This document shows, piece by piece, positions 15,315-21,209 of a DNA stretch of 24,794 bases. The translations under genes were made by a program, and so were the position numbers. Source of the stretch: JBCCZC01 sp039188505 (GTDB lineage: Bacteria > Pseudomonadota > Gammaproteobacteria > Xanthomonadales > SZUA-38). The stretch is taken from NCBI GenBank assembly GCA_039188505.1, contig JBCCZC010000022.1, positions 1 to 24,794 of the forward strand. Direction: 5' to 3'. How positions within the stretch are numbered: the first letter of the stretch is position 1; every line of letters starts with the position of its first letter. The notes beneath the pieces are model-generated. The model had not been told where the DNA came from. It searched no databases and was given only the letters and a program-made list of their open reading frames with translations.

Positions 15315-16202
15315 TCACATACGCCGAAACTCCTGGGCGAGGTGGTCGACAAGCCCGCGCACGCGGGTCGAGAGGTGGCGGCGATGGGGGTAGAGCGCAT
15401 GGACGCCGAACTCGAACGCCTCGTTCTCGGCGAAGAGGATTTCGAGGCGCCCGGCAACGACGTCGGCACTCACGACGTAGTGAGGGCAGCGGGCAATGGC
15501 CAGACCTGTCAGGGCCATCCGCCGGGTCGCGGCCGGCGAATTTGCCTGGAGTGGACCGTCCACCGGGACCCGGACGGTCTCGTCGCCGATCCGGAAGAGC
15601 CACTGGCGATCGTTTCGGAAGTTAGTGTCGATGGCGCAGCGGTGCTCCGAGAGTTCGCGGGGGTCCTGCGGGCGCCCATGAGCGTCCAGATACTCCGGAG
15701 ATGCGCAAACGACGACGCGCATCGGCGCCAGGCGCCGCGCAACGAGCGTGGAGTCCTGCGGCTGACCGATGCGCACCGCGAGGTCGAAGCCTTCCTCGAC
15801 GAGACCGACGCGACGACCCGTAAGCGTTAGATCGACCGACACGTCGGGATGCTCGGCGAGGAAGCGGCCGATGCTCGGTACCAGGTAGCGCTCGCCGAAA
15901 TTCGTCGGTGCCGTCACGCGAATGCGCCCCTTGAGCGTGTGGTGTTCGCTCTGCACCGAGGCTTCGAGTTCGTCGAACTGATCGAGGAGGTCAAGGCAGC
16001 GTTCGAGATAGGCGCGGCCCGTGTCATTGAGCTTGACGCTGCGTGTGTTCCGATCAAAGAGGGGGGCGCCGAGCCGGCCTTCGAGCTGACGTACATACTT
16101 GCTGGCCGTCTGGACGGCGATGCCGAGCCGGTCAGCACCGCGGGTGAAGGAGCCCTCTGCGGCGACCGCCGCGAAGGTTCGCATGGTCTCGAGCGTGTCC
16201 AT
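15315..16202 (-). CDS. LysR family transcriptional regulator
   Basis: This is a 295-aa regulator. The N-terminal winged helix (MDTLETMRTFAAVAAEGSFT, then ADRLGIAVQTASKYVRQLEG) is characteristic of LysR, and the substrate-binding domain follows (GRIRVTAPTNFGERYLVP at about 92-109). The sequence style is that of the CrgA/DsdC-like branch. I chose the ATG at 16202; a TTG at 16211 is possible but unlikely. It diverges from the GST and fusion-flavoprotein genes with 132 bases between them, the usual arrangement for a LysR regulator and its target operon. The inducer is unknown. Confidence 0.9.
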   Translation of the reverse strand: MDTLETMRTFAAVAAEGSFTRGADRLGIAVQTASKYVRQLEGRLGAPLFDRNTRSVKLNDTGRAYLERCLDLLDQFDELEASVQSEHHTLKGRIRVTAPTNFGERYLVPSIGRFLAEHPDVSVDLTLTGRRVGLVEEGFDLAVRIGQPQDSTLVARRLAPMRVVVCASPEYLDAHGRPQDPRELSEHRCAIDTNFRNDRQWLFRIGDETVRVPVDGPLQANSPAATRRMALTGLAIARCPHYVVSADVVAGRLEILFAENEAFEFGVHALYPHRRHLSTRVRGLVDHLAQEFRRM

Positions 16203-16334
16203 TTTCCACAAAACGTTTAAAGATATTCGCTTTTTACCCTATTTTTCACCGAATCACGAATAGATAACCTTGTTTCCGCAGTCACGAAGCGCCGCCATCG
16301 GGGCGGCCCTGCAAGCAGAAACGAGGAATCGATC
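16203..16334. promoter_or_regulatory. LysR/GST divergent control region
   Basis: This is an AT-rich stretch between divergent LysR and GST genes. TATTCG at 16224-16229 faces CGAATA at 16257-16262, and TTC-N10-GAA (16245-16260) fits the loose LysR pattern T-N11-A. These are candidate regulator sites. The GST ATG (16335) has ACGAGGA about 9 bases upstream. No clear -35/-10 pair was found. Confidence 0.4.
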
Positions 16335-16961
16335 ATGAAAATCTTCAGCCTTGACCTTTCCGGCCACTCCCACCGCGTCCGGCTTATCGCCGGCCTCCTG
16401 GGCATCGATGCCGACGTCGTCGACGTCGATCTCCTTGGGGGCGCGCACAAGCAGCCCGAATACCTCGCTCGCAACCCCTTCGGGCAGGTGCCGGCACTCG
16501 AGGACGGTGACGTCAACCTCTACGACTCGAATTCCATCCTGGTCTATCTGGCCGGACGCTATGACACCGATCGCACCTGGTACCCGACCGATCCTGTTGC
16601 GCAGGCCCAGATCCAGATCTGGCTGTCGAAGGCCGCAAACGAGCTGGCCAATGGCCCCGCTGCCGCCCGCCTGGTGACGGTCTTCGGCGCCGGCTTCGAC
16701 CACCAGGCGACGAAGGCCAAGGCTGATGCACTGCTGGCGGTCATGGATGCCCAGCTCGCGGGCCGGAACTGGTTCGTCGGCGAGGCGCCGACCATCGCCG
16801 ACATCGCGCTCTACAGCTACACGGCGCACGCTCCGGAGGGCGGTGTCGATCTGGAGCCCTACCCGAACGTGCGGCGCTGGCTGGAGCGAGTGGAGCAGCT
16901 TCCGGGCTTCGTGCCGATGACGGCGACGGAAACCGACGCGCAGCGCGCGCTGGTCGCATGA
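16335..16961 (+). CDS. Glutathione S-transferase
   Basis: This is a 208-aa cytoplasmic glutathione transferase. The thioredoxin-like N-terminal domain carries NPFGQVPALEDGD (47-59, containing the cis-proline of the glutathione site) and DSNSILVYLA (64-73), the Ser-containing gamma-glutamyl-binding turn. The all-helical C-terminal domain contains ERVEQLPGFV near the end. The likely role is conjugation of, or peroxidase activity on, electrophiles with glutathione. It is first in the operon with the flavoprotein, and the LysR regulator is divergent upstream. Confidence 0.9.
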   Translation: MKIFSLDLSGHSHRVRLIAGLLGIDADVVDVDLLGGAHKQPEYLARNPFGQVPALEDGDVNLYDSNSILVYLAGRYDTDRTWYPTDPVAQAQIQIWLSKAANELANGPAAARLVTVFGAGFDHQATKAKADALLAVMDAQLAGRNWFVGEAPTIADIALYSYTAHAPEGGVDLEPYPNVRRWLERVEQLPGFVPMTATETDAQRALVA

Positions 16962-16977
16962 ATAGCGAGATGCTCAT

Positions 16978-17003
16978 GATGTCACTCCTTCGGGAGTGGC
17001 ATC
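16978..17003 (+). other. UUCG-capped hairpin between GST and flavoprotein genes
   Basis: GATGTCACTCC-TTCG-GGAGTGGCATC forms an 11-bp stem with one G-U pair, closed by a C(UUCG)G tetraloop, an exceptionally stable cap in RNA. It lies in the 78-base gap of the operon and ends 36 bases before the flavoprotein ATG. No T tract follows, so it is more likely an mRNA processing or stability element than a terminator. Confidence 0.6.
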
Positions 17004-17039
17004 TCACGACCACCACCATCATCGAGAGCGAGGATCCCC

Positions 17040-19127
17040 ATGAAAACGGCAGGCTGGAGCAGGAAAGCGTCGCCCTTCCACGCGGGCGAGCAGGAAGTGC
17101 AGGAACGCATGGGCGTGCGCGACCGGATCGAGAAGCTCGGGCGGCGCGTCGTCCGCGACTATCTGCCCGAGCAGCATCGTGAGTTCTATGGTCTGCTGCC
17201 GTTCCTCGTCATCGGAACGACCGATGACGAGGGTCGGCCCTGGGTGTCGGTCCTGACCGGTCCGCCTGGGTTCATTACGACGCCCGACGCCCACCATCTG
17301 CGGATCGAGAGCCAGCCGCTCTACGGGTCGCCGCTGGCCGAAACCCTCGCCATCGGCACCCATGTCGGGATCCTCGGCATCCTGCCCGAGAACCGGCGCC
17401 GCAACCGCTCGACGGGCCGTATCGTGGGGATCGATGCGGCGGGACTGACCATCGCGCTCGATCAGACCTTCGGCAATTGCCCCCAGTACATCCAGACCCG
17501 CGCGATCGACTTCCTGCCCACGATTACGGCGGCGCCCATGGCGAGCCGGGAAATCGACGATGGTGACGCGCTCGACGCGGCTGCACGGCAACTCATCGAG
17601 CGCTCGGACACCCTGTTCGTCGCGACCGCCTACCTGCCCGAGGAAGACCAGGGCGAGTCGCCCGAATTCGGCGCCGACGCCTCGCATCGCGGCGGAAGCC
17701 CGGGTTTCGTCCGGGTCGAGGACGACCGGACGTTCGTCTTCCCCGACTTCAGCGGCAACTTCCACTTCAACACGGTTGGCAACATCGTTCGCAACCCGCG
17801 AGCTGGCTTCCTGTTCATCGACTTCGAAAGCGGCGACCTGCTGTACGTGTCGGGTCGCGCCGAGATCGAGTGGGATGGTCCGCAGGTCAGCGCCTACGAG
17901 GGCGCCGAACGCTTCATCCGGCTTCACGTCGAGTCCTGGCGTCGCGTGCGCCAGAGCCTGCCGCTCCGCTTCGAATTCGGCGAGTACGCGCCCAATCTCG
18001 AGGGTCTGGGTAGCTGGGACCAGATGGATGCTCGCCTCGCGGCCGACGCCGAACGCAACGCCTACCTCCCGTACGAGGTGTCGCGCGTCGAGGACGAGAG
18101 CGACGTGGTCCGTTCGATCTATCTGAAGCGGGCAGACGGCAAACCTGTTGCCGCCCATGAGCCCGGACAGTTCCTCCCGATCCGCGTTCAGCCAGCGGGT
18201 CAGGAGACGCCCGCCATGCGTACCTATACGGTCTCCGACGCCGCTAACGGCAGCGAGTACCGTCTGTCGGTCAAGCGCGAGAACGATGGGCTCGTCTCCC
18301 GCTTCATTCACGATGAGCTCGAGCCCGGCAGTCGCATCGAGGCCATGGCCCCGCGCGGCAAGTTCAAGCTGGATCGTGACAGCGACCGTGCCGTCGTGCT
18401 GGTCTCCGCCGGCGTTGGCATCACGCCGATGATCGCGATGGCCAATGCGTTGATTGCCGACGGCGCGGGTCGGGCGATCCATTTCGTTCACGGCGCACGC
18501 GATGGGGCCTCCCACGCGTTCGCTGCACACCTGCGCGCCCAGGCGGAGGGAAACCCCGGCTTTCATGTCCACACGGCCTACAGCCGGCCGCGACCGGAGG
18601 ATCACCTGGGCACCGACTACGATCACGAGGGGCGGGTAGACGTGGAGCGCCTCAAGCGGGTGCTCCCCTTCGATGACTTCGACTTCTACCTCTGCGGCCC
18701 CCAGGCGTTCATGCAGGATCTGCACGACGATCTCGTGGCAATGCGGGTTCCCGCGGAGCGGATCCGCTATGAATCCTTCGGCCCGGCCACGGTGTTTGAT
18801 CGGTCCGCGCCGCCGGCTCCGAAGCCCGTGTCCGCGACGGTCCCGGTAAAGGTCCGCTTCGCGAGATCCGGCGTCGATGCCGAGTGGCAGCCCGACAGCG
18901 GGACGCTGCTCGACCTCGCCGAAGCGCAGGGCATCGATGCCCCATTTTCCTGCCGTTCCGGCATCTGCGGCGCCTGCGCGACACGGGCGACCTGCGGTAG
19001 CGTCGACTACGTGGAAGAACCCACCGCGGACGCCGCTGACGATGAGGTCCTCGTCTGCTGCTCCACGCCGCGCGCGCCCGAGGGCGATTCCTGCGGCGAC
19101 GAGCAGGGGTTGGTGCTGGATCTCTGA
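17040..19127 (+). CDS. PNPOx-FNR-[2Fe-2S] fusion flavoprotein
   Basis: This is a 695-aa multi-domain redox protein. Residues 45-150 and about 195-290 are two pyridoxamine-phosphate-oxidase-like split-barrel segments (LVIGTTDDEGRPWVSVLTG; later RVEDDRTFVFPDFSGN). Residues about 335-590 are a ferredoxin reductase: RTYTVSD for flavin, SAGVGITPM for NAD(P)H and YLCGPQAFMQ. Residues about 600-695 are a plant-type ferredoxin with ligands Cys638, Cys643, Cys646 and Cys673 or 674 (CRSGICGAC, LVCCSTP). Electrons would flow from NAD(P)H through flavin to the iron-sulfur cluster. The acceptor is unknown. It is co-operonic with the GST. Confidence 0.88.
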   Translation: MKTAGWSRKASPFHAGEQEVQERMGVRDRIEKLGRRVVRDYLPEQHREFYGLLPFLVIGTTDDEGRPWVSVLTGPPGFITTPDAHHLRIESQPLYGSPLAETLAIGTHVGILGILPENRRRNRSTGRIVGIDAAGLTIALDQTFGNCPQYIQTRAIDFLPTITAAPMASREIDDGDALDAAARQLIERSDTLFVATAYLPEEDQGESPEFGADASHRGGSPGFVRVEDDRTFVFPDFSGNFHFNTVGNIVRNPRAGFLFIDFESGDLLYVSGRAEIEWDGPQVSAYEGAERFIRLHVESWRRVRQSLPLRFEFGEYAPNLEGLGSWDQMDARLAADAERNAYLPYEVSRVEDESDVVRSIYLKRADGKPVAAHEPGQFLPIRVQPAGQETPAMRTYTVSDAANGSEYRLSVKRENDGLVSRFIHDELEPGSRIEAMAPRGKFKLDRDSDRAVVLVSAGVGITPMIAMANALIADGAGRAIHFVHGARDGASHAFAAHLRAQAEGNPGFHVHTAYSRPRPEDHLGTDYDHEGRVDVERLKRVLPFDDFDFYLCGPQAFMQDLHDDLVAMRVPAERIRYESFGPATVFDRSAPPAPKPVSATVPVKVRFARSGVDAEWQPDSGTLLDLAEAQGIDAPFSCRSGICGACATRATCGSVDYVEEPTADAADDEVLVCCSTPRAPEGDSCGDEQGLVLDL

Positions 19128-19145
19128 GTGGGGCGGACCCTCGGG

Positions 19146-19961
19146 CTAGAGGTAGTCGTCGATGCCGTCCGCTAGGGCGGCGGCAAATTCGCGGTTGACC
19201 TGCTGGTCGGCGACGCCCCCCGGCGTTCGAGCCACGTCGAAGACGATTGCTCGACCGTCGTGGATCACGTAGTCGAGCTTGCCGTAATCCAGCTTGAAGC
19301 GGTCCCGGAGCGCGATGACATCCGGGGGCGTCTCCGCAGGCTCGATGCGCGTTACCGTGTCGCCCTTGAGGACGTACTCGGGAGAGAACATGCGATAGCT
19401 GAAATGGCGGCTACCGCAGAAGAAGGCGATCCGGGTGCTCCAGGACCCCTCGACCCGTTCTGCGATGTACTTCTCGACCACCAGCGCCTCGTTCGTCCAG
19501 ATGTCCGTGGGCACGTCGTCGATCGAGTCGAAGACCGGATACGAGCTCGGCTTCAGATGAGTCCGTGTGGCCCAGGGTTGGTCCTCGAGGTCCAGCTGGT
19601 GGCGGGCGTGGAAGGCCTCGGGAATTCCCCCGTAGTTGTTGTCGGTCTTGACGATGACGCGGCCCGCGTAGGCATCCGACGGGCCCACGAGATTGTCGCT
19701 CACGAAGCGCTTGGAGATGTCGCTCACCCCGCCGTTGACCACCCGGGGAAAGCGCTCGAAGAGCGCGCCGTAAGCCTCGGGAATCCGTGTGAGATCGATG
19801 TGGGCGATGAGTACGTCGGCCGGCGGTGGCTCTCCGTGCGCGCCACGCCACGCCCCGACCGCATGGCCCCTTCGCTTCCAGATGCGCGCCATGTGGAAGA
19901 TCAGGGAGTTCGAGCGCCAACGTCTGTCGCGCTCGTGCAGGCAGATGAGGATCCGAGCCAT
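19146..19961 (-). CDS. ATP-grasp-like protein of unknown function
   Basis: This is a 271-aa protein. RVIVKTDNNYGG (101-112) resembles the lysine-bearing nucleotide-binding strand of ATP-grasp enzymes (Lys105). VVEKYIAE (161-168) resembles the hinge strand. LDYGKLDYVIHDGRAIVFDV followed by ARTPGG (224-249) resembles the metal-binding C-terminal end, although the usual E-x-N is D-V-A here. ATP-grasp enzymes ligate a carboxylate to an amine or thiol. Only the fold is inferred; the substrate is unknown. A TAGAAT at 19968-19973 ends 6 bases upstream of the ATG without a Shine-Dalgarno, so the mRNA may be leaderless. It converges on the flavoprotein operon, only 18 bases apart. Confidence 0.6.
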   Translation of the reverse strand: MARILICLHERDRRWRSNSLIFHMARIWKRRGHAVGAWRGAHGEPPPADVLIAHIDLTRIPEAYGALFERFPRVVNGGVSDISKRFVSDNLVGPSDAYAGRVIVKTDNNYGGIPEAFHARHQLDLEDQPWATRTHLKPSSYPVFDSIDDVPTDIWTNEALVVEKYIAERVEGSWSTRIAFFCGSRHFSYRMFSPEYVLKGDTVTRIEPAETPPDVIALRDRFKLDYGKLDYVIHDGRAIVFDVARTPGGVADQQVNREFAAALADGIDDYL

Positions 19962-20158
19962 GCCGGGATTCTAGGCGGCAACGCTCACCCCCTTCCAGCG
20001 CGTTCGCCGCGCTGATCGAAGGCGATTCGGCGGCGAGCGCATGGCGCAGGATCTCTGGCCGTCGGCATCGAGGACGCGGTGCGAGACAAGGCGAGGAAGC
20101 GCGATCGCGGTCGACATCACGCCATGGCGGGGACGTTCGTTTCCGCTCTAGATGAAAA

Positions 20159-20191
20159 TAAATTGTGCACAATATAATCGCGTGCTATTGT
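20159..20191 (+). promoter_or_regulatory. Promoter and palindromic operator of the membrane protein/OhrR operon
   Basis: ATTGTGCACAAT (20162-20173) is a perfect 12-bp palindrome; allowing one mismatched pair, it extends to 18 bp (20159-20176). Two promoter readings overlap it. One is TATAAT at 20173-20178 as the -10. The other is an extended -10 TGCTATTGT (20183-20191) with TTGTGC (20163-20168) as the -35 at 17-base spacing. The palindrome is of the size and AT-flanked style bound by MarR/OhrR dimers, and the operon encodes an OhrR-type protein, so autoregulation is likely. Confidence 0.65.
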
Positions 20192-20228
20192 TGCACCGTC
20201 AGCCTCCTCACAGCTTCAAGGTAAAGCC

Positions 20229-20711
20229 ATGCCTCTAAGTCCCCTCGGAATCGTTCACACGCTGCTCGGGATCGGCGCGCTCCTCGCCGTGGCGGTCCTG
20301 CTCTGGCAGGACAAGCAGATCCGGCTCGAGCGACCGCTCGCCAGGTTCTACCTCCTCGCCACCATACTGACTGCGGCGAGTGCCCTGGGGATCTTCCGGC
20401 ATGGGGGAGCCAATGCGGCCCACGGGCTCGCCGTGCTGACGATCCTCGCGGTCGGGGCCGGCGTTGTCGCGACGCGCGTCAGCTTCCTCGGACGCCTGCA
20501 GAAGTACGCGGTTGCGCTGTGTTTCTCCGCAACCGTGCTGTTCCACCTGCTACCGACCGCGACGGAGATCCTCACCCGATTTCCCGTCGGTTCGCCGCTG
20601 GCGGGTTCGCTGCATGATCCGTTGCTCCAGCAGACCTTCGGAGCCATCGGGCTGGTGTTCCTGATCATGCTGGCCCTGCAGCTGAACTGGCTGCGCGCCC
20701 ATGAAGGCTGA
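20229..20711 (+). CDS. Five-TM integral membrane protein linked to OhrR
   Basis: This is a 160-aa protein with five likely membrane helices at about residues 8-26, 40-56, 64-83, 92-110 and 135-154. Histidines 10, 58, 65 and 106 fall in or near helix ends and could bind heme or metal, but this is speculative. It is not a recognised family. Its 3' end overlaps the next gene by 11 bases, so it is translationally coupled to the OhrR-type regulator and probably controlled by it. The usual partner of OhrR is the organic hydroperoxide reductase Ohr; no Ohr is encoded here. The ATG has AAGG about 8 bases upstream. Confidence 0.7.
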   Translation: MPLSPLGIVHTLLGIGALLAVAVLLWQDKQIRLERPLARFYLLATILTAASALGIFRHGGANAAHGLAVLTILAVGAGVVATRVSFLGRLQKYAVALCFSATVLFHLLPTATEILTRFPVGSPLAGSLHDPLLQQTFGAIGLVFLIMLALQLNWLRAHEG

Positions 20712-21156
20712 CGTCGCGAGCGGTTCGGTCGAACTGGCTCCCAGCTTCGAGGATCAGGTCTGCTTCCCGCTCTACAGTGCCGCAAACGCGGTCGTTCGAG
20801 CCTACCGACCGCTGCTCCAGGCGCTGGATCTCACCTATCTCCAGTACATGGTGCTCATGATCCTGTGGGACGAGCGCCAGCTGAAGGTTAAGGACATCTG
20901 TGATCGGATGCGTCTCGATTCGGGGACGCTCACGCCATTGGTCAAGCGCCTCGAAGCCAAGGGTCTGGTCACGCGCAGGCGGGATCCCGAGGACGAGCGT
21001 GCTCGCCTGATCGCCATCACCGACGCCGGCATGGCGCTGCGCGAAGCGGCTCGCGAGATCCCCGGCGAGCTGGCCTGCCGAATCGGCATCGGCAAGGGGG
21101 ACGTAGCGCAGCTTCGTTCCCTGTGCGCAGCACTGCTTGAAGCGCTGGACGCTTGA
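20701..21156 (+). CDS. OhrR-type MarR family peroxide-sensing repressor
   Basis: This is a 151-aa winged-helix regulator. The sensing triad of OhrR is conserved with exact spacing: Cys21 (FEDQVCFPLYSA), Tyr35 (VVRAYRPLL) and Tyr46 (LDLTYLQYMV), matching Cys15, Tyr29 and Tyr40 of B. subtilis OhrR. A further cysteine, Cys126, lies where the resolving Cys127 of the Xanthomonas two-cysteine type is found. The DNA-binding wing is RRRDPEDERARLI (92-104). It should release DNA when Cys21 is oxidised by organic hydroperoxides. It is coupled to the membrane protein gene; an upstream palindrome is the likely operator. I leave the symbol blank because Ohr is absent. Confidence 0.88.
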   Translation: MKADVASGSVELAPSFEDQVCFPLYSAANAVVRAYRPLLQALDLTYLQYMVLMILWDERQLKVKDICDRMRLDSGTLTPLVKRLEAKGLVTRRRDPEDERARLIAITDAGMALREAAREIPGELACRIGIGKGDVAQLRSLCAALLEALDA

Positions 21157-21158
21157 GT

Positions 21159-21190
21159 CACGGCGGTGCGCCGTGCGCCATGCCTGGCGC
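21159..21190. terminator. Tandem hairpins between the OhrR and diguanylate cyclase genes
   Basis: CACGGCG-GTG-CGCCGTG (21159-21175) is directly followed by GCGCCA-TGCC-TGGCGC (21175-21190). Both are perfect stems in the 53-base gap between convergent genes. Neither has a T tract. Their symmetric location suggests a bidirectional transcription-end structure. Confidence 0.4.
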
Positions 21191-21209
21191 GCGCACGCCG
21201 CGGGCTTGA

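Noticed and set aside
16958..17182. Small plus-strand frame overlapping the GST stop by ATGA, as a possible leader peptide
   Set aside because: It reads through the hairpin and then far into the flavoprotein gene in another frame, with no Shine-Dalgarno or family. Coincidence is more likely.
17019..18725. 568-codon open frame on the minus strand
   Set aside because: Completely antisense to the fusion flavoprotein with its FNR and ferredoxin motifs. No domain or plausible start context.
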